Below are positions 17,459 through 25,892 of a stretch of DNA of 59,158 bases, piece by piece (positions within the stretch are counted from its first letter, which is position 1; each line of letters begins with the position of its first letter). Made by a program: the position numbers and the translations under genes. Origin of the DNA: an uncultured Phycisphaerae bacterium. Its GTDB lineage: Bacteria; Planctomycetota; Phycisphaerae; UBA1845; PWPN01. The stretch covers positions 1 to 59,158 of the forward strand of contig CALLOB010000070.1 of assembly GCA_938005315.1 (NCBI GenBank). The letters run 5' to 3'. The notes below the pieces were generated by a model. That model worked only from the letters and a program-made list of their open reading frames with translations. It ran no database searches and was not told the DNA's origin.

Positions 17459-18652
17459 ATGCCGCAGGAAACCACGCGTCGATCTTTCCTTCAGACCGTC
17501 AGTTTCGGGGTCGCCGCCGTCGGGCTCGGCCAGGCCGCCCCGGGAGAGGAAAAGGTCATCCAAGGCTTCGAGAAGGAGGCATCCGCCCCCGATGCCCACG
17601 AGGGCTGGCAGCCGGTCTCCGACCGCAAACTCCGCGTGGGCATCGTCGGGCACGGGGTCTGCGCCTTCGGGGCGGCCTTCAGCTTTCAGGACCACCCCAA
17701 CGTCCAGATCGTCGCGGTCAGCGACCTGGTGCCGGACCGTTGCGCCGCCCTGGCCAAAGCCTGCCGCTGCGACAAGACCTACCCCTCGCTGGAGGAGCTC
17801 ATCAAGGATGATCGGATCGAGGCCGTCTTCGTGGCCACCGACGCCCCCAGCCACGCGGACCACTGCATCAAGGTGCTCCGCTCCGGTAAGCACGTCTGCT
17901 GCGCCGTGCCGGCCTGCTTCGGCTCGCTCGAGGATGCCGATCGGCTCTTTGAGGCGGTGAAGACCAGTGGCCTGAAATACATGCTTTTCGAGACCTCCTG
18001 CTACCACGCCGATCTGCATGCCATGCGGGAGATCTACAAGGCCGGCGGGTTCGGAAAGCTCATCTACGCCGAGGGCGAGTATTACCACTACATGCCCGAA
18101 CCCATCGATTCCTTCAAGGGCTGGCGGATCGGCCTGCCGCCCCAGTGGTACCCGACGCACTCCAACGCCTACTATGTCGGCGTCGGTGGCGGCAGCTTCA
18201 CCGAGGTCAGCTGCATGGGCGTTCCCAGCATCATCGACCATCTCAAGCCGGAAAACAACCGCTACCGTAATCCCTTCGGCACCGAGATCGCGCTCTTCCG
18301 CACCAGCGAAGGCGGTACCGCCCGGATGGCGGTCAGCTGGGACTCGCCCGGCGCCGGAGGCGAGATGGGCCGCATCCGCGGCCAGCGCGGAACGTTCTAC
18401 GGGAAATACGAGGGGGTCGAAACCAACCTGCCTCCGCTCAGGCGCCCGCCTCTGCCACCCGGCGTGGAGGGCGGCCACCACGGCGGATCCCACGGACACC
18501 TCATGAATGAGTTCGTCACCGCCGTGCTGCAGGACCGCAAACCGCTGATCGACATCGCCTGGGCCCTGAACATGACCGTCAGCGGAATCGTCGCCCATCA
18601 GTCCGCCATGAAGGACGGCGAACTCATGAAGATTCCGCAGTACGCGATCTGA
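17459..18652 (+). CDS. Tat-exported Gfo/Idh/MocA family oxidoreductase
   Basis: The protein (397 aa) begins with a twin-arginine signal, Arg7-Arg8 in TTRRSFLQTVSFGVAAVGLG, so it is exported folded with its NAD(P) cofactor. The Rossmann nucleotide site reads RVGIVGHGVCAFGAAF, followed by VQIVAVSDLVPDR, EAVFVATDAPSHADH and GKHVCCAVPACFGSLEDA. The usual EKP motif (catalytic Lys) is replaced by CAVPACFG, which suggests altered chemistry. The ATG at 17459 follows CGGAGG. Planctomycetes encode very many such exported oxidoreductases, thought to act on sugars. It could work with the nearby isomerases. Confidence 0.9.
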   Translation: MPQETTRRSFLQTVSFGVAAVGLGQAAPGEEKVIQGFEKEASAPDAHEGWQPVSDRKLRVGIVGHGVCAFGAAFSFQDHPNVQIVAVSDLVPDRCAALAKACRCDKTYPSLEELIKDDRIEAVFVATDAPSHADHCIKVLRSGKHVCCAVPACFGSLEDADRLFEAVKTSGLKYMLFETSCYHADLHAMREIYKAGGFGKLIYAEGEYYHYMPEPIDSFKGWRIGLPPQWYPTHSNAYYVGVGGGSFTEVSCMGVPSIIDHLKPENNRYRNPFGTEIALFRTSEGGTARMAVSWDSPGAGGEMGRIRGQRGTFYGKYEGVETNLPPLRRPPLPPGVEGGHHGGSHGHLMNEFVTAVLQDRKPLIDIAWALNMTVSGIVAHQSAMKDGELMKIPQYAI

Positions 18653-18813
18653 AGACGGCAGACCACGCCGCAGGCAGACGCAGCGCCGAGCGCGCGGACG
18701 CAGCCCAGACGCTCTGCGCCTCGCCGGCGCACCCTTCGCCTCGGGGAGGACTGTTGAGTGGGACGCAGCGCGCCAACCGGCCGGCGACGTCCTTCGGCCA
18801 CAAGGAGTGGAGG

Positions 18814-19332
18814 CTAGACCCTCGAACTGCCCAGGTCGAAGTCGTCCTCGTTGAGATCCAGAGCCGCGGTCTCGTCGGAAGCCGCCAAGGCCTCCAAGGC
18901 GCTGATCGGATCATCGTCGTCGAAGGCGTCCGAATCCTCGTCCTGTCGCATGGGTACCGCGGCCACGGCCTCCCTGCCGCGGGGTTGCTTGGCTTCCAGA
19001 CGCGTCTGGACCGGGCGAATGTCCTTAGGTTCCCCGTCGATCCTGACAGTGAACACCACCGGGCCCAGGATCACGTGGTCGCCCGGCGAAAGAGGCTGCT
19101 CGGCGGTCAACCGCTGGTTGTTCAGATAGGTTCCGTTGGAGCTTCCCAGGTCTTTGATCAGCACCTTGCGGTCCTTTTCGGACACGGTGATCTGAGCGTG
19201 TTTTCGCGAGATCTCGGCCAGCGGAATCCGCAGGTCGCACTCCTCCCGCCGACCGATAATCGTCCGGCCGGGATCCAGAGGGAACTCCCTGCGGTTTCCG
19301 TCTTCTCTGAACATCACCAGCGAGACTTTCAT
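18814..19332 (-). CDS. FHA domain protein
   Basis: A forkhead-associated domain fills residues about 24-95, with the phosphothreonine-binding landmarks GR (27-28), SRKH (42-45) and SSNGT (64-68). It should bind a phosphothreonine peptide in a partner. The remainder is acidic and disordered (DEDSDAFDDDD and ALDLNEDDFDLGSS), with no catalytic domain. The ATG at 19332 begins MKVSLVMFREDG, typical for these proteins. No Ser/Thr kinase lies nearby, so the partner is elsewhere. Confidence 0.9.
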   Translation of the reverse strand: MKVSLVMFREDGNRREFPLDPGRTIIGRREECDLRIPLAEISRKHAQITVSEKDRKVLIKDLGSSNGTYLNNQRLTAEQPLSPGDHVILGPVVFTVRIDGEPKDIRPVQTRLEAKQPRGREAVAAVPMRQDEDSDAFDDDDPISALEALAASDETAALDLNEDDFDLGSSRV

Positions 19333-19608
19333 CTTCCTGACCGTCCCTGCAACCGGCGGCGATGCCGAAGGCCAAACGCGACGCCTTTCCCCATCCAGTC
19401 TACCGGCATCGCCCCGCCGTGGCAACCTCCCCGGGCGTATCGCACGCCCGGGCAAGGGCTTGCCGCAAGGCCAGCCGCCCCGACGCGCCGCCGCACCTGT
19501 CTGACGGGCGCCGGAGTCTCCGGCTGTCGCCTGCAACCCACCTGCCGCCCACCCACGTGCCGGCGGCCCACGCCAACCGGAGCACCCATTTTCCACGCCG
19601 GTTCGCTC

Positions 19609-19636
19609 TTGACAGCCCGGGGCCGGTTTTTATACT
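19609..19636 (+). promoter_or_regulatory. sigma70 promoter of tRNA-Asp
   Basis: A perfect TTGACA (19609-19614) and TATACT (19631-19636) are separated by 16 bases. The start point near 19643 lies about 29 bases before the mature tRNA. It is the strongest promoter match in the window. Confidence 0.8.
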
Positions 19637-19671
19637 TGAGGTGCTCGGGGCGCCATAGCCCCAGAGGTTAC

Positions 19672-19745
19672 GGGCCGGTAGCTCAATTGGTTAGAGCATC
19701 GGACTGTCGATCCGAAGGTTGCGGGTTCGATTCCCGTCCGGCTCG
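19672..19745 (+). tRNA. tRNA-Asp(GTC)
   Basis: The sequence folds as a complete cloverleaf: a 7-bp acceptor stem (GGGCCGG with CCGGCTC, one G-T pair), D arm GCTC/GAGC, anticodon stem TCGGA/TCCGA with loop CTGTCGA, variable loop AGGTT and T arm with TTCGATT. The anticodon GTC reads Asp codons GAC and GAT. The discriminator base is G, an identity element for Asp. CCA is not encoded, so it must be added by the nucleotidyltransferase. Confidence 0.97.
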
Positions 19746-19755
19746 TTGAGGTCGA

Positions 19756-19780
19756 TCCCCCGCCCGGGGGGAGCTTTTTT
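19756..19780 (+). terminator. intrinsic terminator after tRNA-Asp
   Basis: TCCCCC (19756-19761) pairs with GGGGGA (19767-19772) around GCCCG, followed by GC and a run of six T (19775-19780). It lies 10 bases after the tRNA. Confidence 0.85.
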
Positions 19781-19797
19781 ATCGCGTTCCGACCGCC

Positions 19798-19828
19798 TTG
19801 CCTTTTCCCGGTCCCGAGGGGTTATACT
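19798..19828 (+). promoter_or_regulatory. possible promoter of the DUF1573-thioredoxin gene
   Basis: TTGCCT (19798-19803) and TATACT (19823-19828) are separated by 19 bases, longer than ideal. A start near 19835 would give a leader of about 190 bases. I see nothing else in the 19781-20027 spacer. Confidence 0.4.
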
Positions 19829-20027
19829 GAACGGTCCGACCGCCGCCAGGGCCCTGGAAACTCCCGGAGCGTTCCCCGGGAGACCTCCGGGCTCATCCGG
19901 CGGTGATGCCTCGGGATGTTCCGAAGGCGTGCGCACACGCCCCCGGTCCTCCGAGAATAACAGGCCGCGTCCGCCCGGGCGCCCCGGTCCCTGGAGCCGG
20001 CGACCGGCCATGTGGAGGTTTCGCAAG

Positions 20028-21653
20028 ATGCCTGGTCATGCCGTTTTCTTCCCGAACCATCGTATTGTCCGGCCGTGGACAGGTTTTGTCCTGCTGTCCC
20101 TGACGCTTGCGGCCGCACCGCTTCCGGCGGCTGAAACCGGGACCCCCCAGGCCCCAACCACTGCCCCCGCGACAACGCAACCGGATCCCAACGCTCCGGT
20201 GATCAAGGTCGATAACGCCGACCACGACTTCGGCACAATATGGGCCGGTCCGGTTTTGGAGCACGCCTTCAAGATCACCAACACGGGCAAGTCCACACTC
20301 GAAATCAAGGCCGTTCGCCCGCAGTGCGGCTGCACCAAGGCCGGGGAATACCCGACCCGGCTCGAACCCGGCGCTACCGGCGACTTCGCCTTCAAGCTGC
20401 AGAGCTCAACCCTTCGGGGCACGTTCGCCAAGAGCATCACCGTCGAGTCCAACGACCCGGTGACCCCGCAGCTGCGACTGGTGCTCAAGGGCCACTGCAA
20501 GCAGCTCGTCGAGGTCCAGCCGGTCAGCGCGAATTTCGGCAACTTCTTTGGCGATGATCCCGCCCCGATCACGCTCAAGGTCACGAACAACAGCGACCAG
20601 CCGACGCAGATCTCCCTGGCCACCCAGCCGGCCGGCAGCGCCTTCTCGTTCGAACTCATGGAAACCGAGCCCGGCCGCAAGTGGGATCTCGTCGTCACTC
20701 CCAACAAGCCGATCAAGACCGGCATGCTCAGCGCCATGGCCGTTCTGAACACCGGTCTGGACAACCCCAAGGAGCTGCGTGTGGCCGCGTCCGGACGCCG
20801 CACCGAGCGGCTCGACGTCATGCCGGCCACCCTGATGATCGCCCCGGTCAACGTCCCGGCCGGCCAGCCGGCCCGTATTTATCCCCGCACCCTCTGGGTC
20901 ACCAACCACGGGGAGAAGCCCGTCACCGTGACCGAGGTCTCGGTGGACGACCCCGCCCTGACGGCCAAGTTCACCGTCCGCACGCCGGGCAAGTCCTACC
21001 AGGTCACGGTGGACATCCCCGCCGATTACCTGCCGCCGGAAGACGGCCGCAAGCTGACCATCAAGACCGACGATGACGAAAAGCCCGTCCTGGAGGTGCC
21101 GATCCTCAGGTACAACCCCCCCGCGCCGCCTGCGGCCGCGGCCACTCAGCCGGCCCGCCCCGCCGCCCAGCTCATCGGGCAGCCGACGCCCGATTTCGCC
21201 CTCCAGACCGTCGCCGGCAAGTCCCTGTCCAGGGCCGACCTTGCCGGCCGGATCACGGTCATGAACTTCATCGCCCCCAACTGCGGGTTCTGCAAGCGGC
21301 AGATGCCGGTCGTCGAGGCCGCCCGCGCCGCCTATGAACCCCGGGGCGTCCGGTTCGTCAACATCGTTGAAAGAATGGGCTCCCGGGTCTACACCACCGA
21401 GGAGATGATCGAAGCCGTCAAGCAGATGGGATCCAACCTCGAACTGGCCCCCGACGCCGACAACAAGGTCGGCCGGCTTTTCCGGGCGACGGGCTACCCC
21501 ACGATGTTTGTCGTCGGTCCCAGCGGCAAGATCGAACACGTGAACATCGGGCTCAACACCGCGTCGGATCTTCGGGCCCAACTGGACGCGCTGCTGAAAG
21601 CCGCCGGCGAGGCGGCTGCGGCCGCAAAACCGGCTTCGCAGCCACAGTCCTGA
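20028..21653 (+). CDS. exported DUF1573 protein with C-terminal thioredoxin-like domain
   Basis: The ATG at 20028 follows GGAGG and gives a 541-residue protein with a signal peptide (FVLLSLTLAAAPLPAAE), so it is periplasmic. Residues about 60-160 form a DUF1573 Ig-like domain with HDFGTIWAGPVLEHAFKITN and the PQCGCT block (Cys100, Cys102). Further beta-sandwich repeats fill residues 160-370. After a Pro/Ala-rich linker, residues about 390-530 form a TlpA/AhpC-like thioredoxin fold with redox Cys419 and Cys422 in NCGFC and a cis-Pro in GYPTMFVV. It probably reduces or handles disulfides or metal-thiol sites in the envelope. DUF1573 proteins are abundant in Bacteroidota and Planctomycetota. Confidence 0.88.
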   Translation: MPGHAVFFPNHRIVRPWTGFVLLSLTLAAAPLPAAETGTPQAPTTAPATTQPDPNAPVIKVDNADHDFGTIWAGPVLEHAFKITNTGKSTLEIKAVRPQCGCTKAGEYPTRLEPGATGDFAFKLQSSTLRGTFAKSITVESNDPVTPQLRLVLKGHCKQLVEVQPVSANFGNFFGDDPAPITLKVTNNSDQPTQISLATQPAGSAFSFELMETEPGRKWDLVVTPNKPIKTGMLSAMAVLNTGLDNPKELRVAASGRRTERLDVMPATLMIAPVNVPAGQPARIYPRTLWVTNHGEKPVTVTEVSVDDPALTAKFTVRTPGKSYQVTVDIPADYLPPEDGRKLTIKTDDDEKPVLEVPILRYNPPAPPAAAATQPARPAAQLIGQPTPDFALQTVAGKSLSRADLAGRITVMNFIAPNCGFCKRQMPVVEAARAAYEPRGVRFVNIVERMGSRVYTTEEMIEAVKQMGSNLELAPDADNKVGRLFRATGYPTMFVVGPSGKIEHVNIGLNTASDLRAQLDALLKAAGEAAAAAKPASQPQS

Positions 21654-21735
21654 CTCCCGGGCTGGTCCGACAGCGGCATGAGGCACGCGGCGTTACGCGT
21701 GCCCGGATCCGTTTATCCATCACGAGGATGCTGCA

Positions 21736-22266
21736 TTGCGATTCCGCCGAGGCGCGTCGCTCTGGATCATCCTGCCGCTGCTGGTCGCTTGTCCCCCGGC
21801 CTCGATCCCGCCGGCCGGCGACCAGGCCAAGGCGACCCTCGCCGAAGCCGCACGCCGCGCCGCGGAAGCCCTTCCCGGGGCCGTCGTCTTCTTCATCGAG
21901 GGCACCAACGGCACGCTCCAACAGACCAACGCCGGGATCACGGTGGCTTACGTTTTTTGGGCCGCCAATCCGGACTCGCCGGCCACCATCCTCGAGCTCC
22001 GCTATGATCTGGCGACCTGGACGCTGCAAACGCTGCCCGGTCCCCCCGCGGACGCCACGGTCCGCGACCTCCGGGATGAGCCCATCGGCGAAACCCAGGC
22101 GCGGCTGCTGCTGGTCACCGCCGGCTACCCCCTCGAATACATCCGCTGGTCGTTGTCGGCTGCCCCGGGTAACGGCGTGGACGCTTTCTACCGCTTCGAG
22201 TATACCGATGCCGTCGTTACCGTGAACGCCCGGACCGGCCAGGTAAGCCTCGAAGCCGTTCCCTGA
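21736..22266 (+). CDS. hypothetical lipoprotein
   Basis: A TTG at 21736 lies 8 bases after GAGG and begins MRFRRGASLWIILPLLVACP, a classic lipoprotein signal with Cys19 in LVAC. The mature part, about 155 residues, contains FFIEGTNGTLQQTNAGITVAY and alternating strands, suggesting a small beta-rich envelope domain. An overlapping ATG frame at 21728 reads as low-complexity Ser/Pro sequence and was rejected. No family is recognised. It lies 82 bases after the DUF1573 gene and is probably co-transcribed with it. Confidence 0.7.
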   Translation: MRFRRGASLWIILPLLVACPPASIPPAGDQAKATLAEAARRAAEALPGAVVFFIEGTNGTLQQTNAGITVAYVFWAANPDSPATILELRYDLATWTLQTLPGPPADATVRDLRDEPIGETQARLLLVTAGYPLEYIRWSLSAAPGNGVDAFYRFEYTDAVVTVNARTGQVSLEAVP

Positions 22267-22364
22267 GCGGCCGGAGGCGCACCGCGACCGGGAATCCCCG
22301 GGAACAATCGCTGTACCGGGCGCGATCGCTGTTCCCCGGCCCCCTTTGTGACGGAGCACGAGAC

Positions 22365-25300
22365 ATGAAGACGCTTCGCCCCGCCCTGGTCCTGCTGATG
22401 TCCGGCGTCACCCTGTCGGCCGCGACCACACGCGAGAGATACTACGCCTATCCGGCCGTGCACGACGCCCACGGCGTCATCGCCCCCTGGTACACCGCCC
22501 CCAACGGGCAGTTCGATTACCGGATCCGCATCGCCGCCGAAACCATGAAGCGGTATCCCTGGACCGACAGGAGCCGGGCGGCCGCAGCGGTGCCCGAGTA
22601 CATCTTCAGCGGTTCCTGGAGCATATCGCCGGACGGCCTGATCACCGTGCCGCCGATCGAGGACTGGGCCAACGGCGACCTCGTGCAACGCGCCGCCTAC
22701 GTCCTGGCGGGTCTCGTCGACTATTACCGCTACAGCGGCGACGCCGCCGCCATCGCCCACCTCTCGCTCCAGGCTGACGCCCTGCTGGACTTCGGCCAGA
22801 CCCCCGAGGACCATCCCTGGCCGCGTTTCCTGATCGGGGCCCCCACCGCCGGACGGCCCTACGGCCAGTCCGACCCGCGCGGCTTCATGCAGCTGGACAT
22901 CGTGGCCGAATGCGGTCTGGCTCTGGTGCACGCCGCCGAACTGACCGGCAACACCCGCTGGCTCGACGCCGCGCGGCACTGGGCCGACCTGCTGGCCGCA
23001 AAACGCTGCCGCGAGGCCGGCCGGCCGCCCTGGCCGAGGTACGCCAATCCTCAGGACGTGCCCTGGGAGGATGCCGCCGGCGGCAACGTGGTGTTCATCC
23101 TGGACTTCCTCGACGCCATCCTGGCCGGCGGTTACGAAGGCCGCGAAGGCGAGATCCGCCGGGCCCGCTCCGACGGCGTGCGCTACCTGCGCGACGTGCT
23201 CCTGCCCGACTGGACCGGCCACGAGACCTGGGGCCGCAATTACTGGGACTGGCCCTGCCCCGTCCAGGTCGAGAACGTCACCGAGTTCGCCGCCCGGTAC
23301 CTGATGAACCATCCCGACGAGTTTCCCAACTGGCGATGCGACGCCCGCAATATCGCCTCGCTGTTCCTCAACCGCACCGGCGCCGATCCGCAGTCGCGCG
23401 GCGACGTCTACAGCGGCGCCTGGGCCTACCCGGAGTCCTCAGGCTGCTGCGGGACCAGCCTGTGGTACGGGCCGCTAGAGCTGGCCAACGTCTATGCCCA
23501 GTACGGCGTGCAGGCCGCCAGCCCGTGGGGCCTGGAAATGGCCCGGCGGCAACTGATCCTGGCGACCTACGACTGCCATGAGACCGGCGTGGTGGAGGAC
23601 AACATCGAGGGCGGCGCCATCGTGGCGGCGGGCTGGTTCAAGATCGCCCACCCGATGGCCCTCAAGCACGTGCTCTCGGCCATGGCCTGGATGCCCGAGG
23701 TCTTCGGGCCCAGCCGCGAGAACCACATCATGCGCAGCAGTTCCACGGTCACCGACGTCTCCTACGGCGACGGCCTCGTGCGATACGCCGTCTTCGCGGC
23801 TGAAGCCCCGGCGATCGACGTCCTGCGCCTGGCATTCATGCCGGCAAAGGTTGAGGCCGACGGCCGCGAGCTGTCGCGACGCAGCGAACTGGACGCCGAC
23901 GGTTACACCATCGCCTCGCTGCCCGACGGCGACTGCATCATTACCGTCCGCCACGACGGGGCCAGGCACGTCACCATCGCCGGCGACGATCCGCAGGACA
24001 CCGTCGCGGTCTCCGCGCTCCAGACCACCGGATCCTGGACCCGCTCCGACAACCTGTTGACCTCCTCGGAGAGCGGGGCCGAGCTCTCTCTGACCTTCGA
24101 GGGCAACCAGGTGAGGTTGCTGGGCGACGTCGGGCCCGACGGCGGGCTGGCCGAGGTCTGGCTCGACGGAACCCGGCAGCTGGTCGGCATCGACGGCTGG
24201 AACCCCGCGGCTCGCACCGGACAGGTGCTCTACTGGCGCAACGGCCTGCCGCAGGGATCGCACACCCTGAGGATCGTCGTCCTGGGCCGGGGCAACCCGG
24301 TGAGCGGCGGTTCGGTCGTGCGTATCCGCGGCGCGCTGCATTCGGCGGCCTCCCCGAAGACGGCGCCGACCTGGGGCGCCGGAGGCGGGCCGACCGATGC
24401 CCAGCGCTTCGTGTTCGGCCGTACCGCGCGCGAGGACTACATCGACTCCCGCGGACAGGCGTGGCGACCGGGCACGGAGTTCGTGGTTCGCGTCGGCACC
24501 GGCGTCGATACCGTGGCCGCCTCCTGGTACACGACCCCCAGGCGGCTGCTCATCGAGGGTACCGAGGATCCGGAGCTCTACCGCCTGGGCATCCACGGCC
24601 GCGAGTTCTGGGTGGACTTCACCGTCGCTCCGGGAACGTATCACGCCCGGCTGAAGTTCTGCGAGCACCGCAACATCGATCCCTCGCAACGGGCCATGAC
24701 CATCGCCATCAACGGCCGGGAGGTCGTCTCGGGGTTCGATATCGCCGGCACGGCCGCGGCCGCCGCCGGGCTGGATCCGCAGCCGCGCAGGACGCCCGCC
24801 TTCGGTCTCTGGCCCGGCCTGGGGCGGGCCGTCGATCTGGTGTTCGACGACATCCGGCCGGAAAACGGCATCGTGTCCATCCGGTTCAAGGGCGACCGGG
24901 GCGCCGAAGCCATCGTCCAGGCCATCGAGGTCGGGCCGGGGCCCGGCGGTCCGGGGGCGAGCCCCGTGACGCTGCAGACCGCCGAGACTCCGGTCCGCCG
25001 CGAGGGCAATCTGCTCCATAACGGCGGCTTCGAGGAAGGCGTCGCCAACGACCTCGGCAACCTCGGCAAAACGGCCGGCGGAAAAGGCTGGACCTACGTC
25101 TTCGCCGGCGCGGGAATATCGTACATCTGGTCGGAATCAGCCTATGCCGAGCACCCGGAATGGGGGCCGCCGGAATTCCGGGAAGGCAAGCAAGCCCTCC
25201 GCACCCATACGGACGGCCACGGGCAGACCATCGTGTATCAGGAGGTGGAGGTTGACGCGAACACGCCCTATGAGGCCTCCGCATGGGTTCATGCCGTGGA

Positions 25301-25565
25301 TCTCCACGGCAAGGGCTTCGGCGCCACCCCCGGCGACATGGCCGGGCTGCGCATCCAGGAACTGGACGCCAACGCGGCGTTGGTCGCCGACCACCCCATC
25401 CGGTCGGTCACGCGGCCCACGACGTTCACGCGCCTGCTCGTGCCCTTCACCACCGGCCCGAAAACCACGCGTGTCCGGTTCATACTCGAGGCCAGGATCG
25501 GCGGTCATTACACCCAGGGCCACGTGACCTGGGACGAGTGTGCTCTGGTCCGCACGCGGCAGTAG
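22365..25565 (+). CDS. large secreted carbohydrate-active protein with malectin-like and CBM-like domains
   Basis: The 1066 residues start with a signal peptide (MKTLRPALVLLMSGVTLSAA). Residues about 22-480 look like an alpha/alpha-toroid with repeated hydrophobic helices (NGDLVQRAAYVLAGLVDYYR, LDIVAECGLALVHAAELTGN, NVVFILDFLDAILAGG), as found in glycoside hydrolases and polysaccharide lyases. Residues about 550-657 form a small beta-sandwich (SLTFEGNQVRLLGDVGPDGG). Residues about 680-857 resemble malectin (RFVFGRTAREDYIDSRGQAW and FWVDFTVAPGTYHARLKFCE), a carbohydrate-binding fold. Residues about 880-1066 begin NLLHNGGFEEG and look like a CBM4/9-type sandwich. The substrate is unknown; plant or algal polysaccharide is likely. 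Confidence 0.82.
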   Translation: MKTLRPALVLLMSGVTLSAATTRERYYAYPAVHDAHGVIAPWYTAPNGQFDYRIRIAAETMKRYPWTDRSRAAAAVPEYIFSGSWSISPDGLITVPPIEDWANGDLVQRAAYVLAGLVDYYRYSGDAAAIAHLSLQADALLDFGQTPEDHPWPRFLIGAPTAGRPYGQSDPRGFMQLDIVAECGLALVHAAELTGNTRWLDAARHWADLLAAKRCREAGRPPWPRYANPQDVPWEDAAGGNVVFILDFLDAILAGGYEGREGEIRRARSDGVRYLRDVLLPDWTGHETWGRNYWDWPCPVQVENVTEFAARYLMNHPDEFPNWRCDARNIASLFLNRTGADPQSRGDVYSGAWAYPESSGCCGTSLWYGPLELANVYAQYGVQAASPWGLEMARRQLILATYDCHETGVVEDNIEGGAIVAAGWFKIAHPMALKHVLSAMAWMPEVFGPSRENHIMRSSSTVTDVSYGDGLVRYAVFAAEAPAIDVLRLAFMPAKVEADGRELSRRSELDADGYTIASLPDGDCIITVRHDGARHVTIAGDDPQDTVAVSALQTTGSWTRSDNLLTSSESGAELSLTFEGNQVRLLGDVGPDGGLAEVWLDGTRQLVGIDGWNPAARTGQVLYWRNGLPQGSHTLRIVVLGRGNPVSGGSVVRIRGALHSAASPKTAPTWGAGGGPTDAQRFVFGRTAREDYIDSRGQAWRPGTEFVVRVGTGVDTVAASWYTTPRRLLIEGTEDPELYRLGIHGREFWVDFTVAPGTYHARLKFCEHRNIDPSQRAMTIAINGREVVSGFDIAGTAAAAAGLDPQPRRTPAFGLWPGLGRAVDLVFDDIRPENGIVSIRFKGDRGAEAIVQAIEVGPGPGGPGASPVTLQTAETPVRREGNLLHNGGFEEGVANDLGNLGKTAGGKGWTYVFAGAGISYIWSESAYAEHPEWGPPEFREGKQALRTHTDGHGQTIVYQEVEVDANTPYEASAWVHAVDLHGKGFGATPGDMAGLRIQELDANAALVADHPIRSVTRPTTFTRLLVPFTTGPKTTRVRFILEARIGGHYTQGHVTWDECALVRTRQ

Positions 25566-25892
25566 CCTCCACCCCCGTCGGGCGATTGCAATGCGCCCGC
25601 CGGGCGGCCGGCCGCACGCTCGGGATTGTCCCACTTCGGCGGGACGCCCCGGCCGTTCCAGGCGTCGTACGCCTGCTGGAGCCGCCGGACCGTCTCGGGA
25701 TGCGTGGCCGCCAGATCAACCTTCTCGCCGATGTCGGCCTGGAGATCGTACAGGCGCGGTCCGGGCTCCTCGGGCATCTGCGCCAGCTTCCACCGCCCCT
25801 CCCGGACTGCCCGGACGATCCCGCGTATGACCGTCGGGCCGATGCCGTCACTCGCGCGTATGTGCCGGGGGAACCTGAAGGTCCGGAACGTG
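25566..25892 (-). pseudogene. sulfatase, C-terminal remnant
   Basis: The minus-strand frame reads IVRAVREGRWKLAQMPEEPG, RLYDLQADIGEKVDLAATHP and ETVRRLQQAYDAWNGRGVPP. This is the characteristic end of an arylsulfatase (RxGxWKL, LYDLxxDxxExxDLAxxHPE, LxxxYDAW). The catalytic N-terminal part with the CxPSR sulfatase motif is absent: upstream of about 25890 lies the intact end of the zinc-ribbon gene. The frame also runs past 25565 into the opposite-strand gene without its own clean stop. It is therefore a 3' fragment left by a deletion or rearrangement. Confidence 0.75.
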
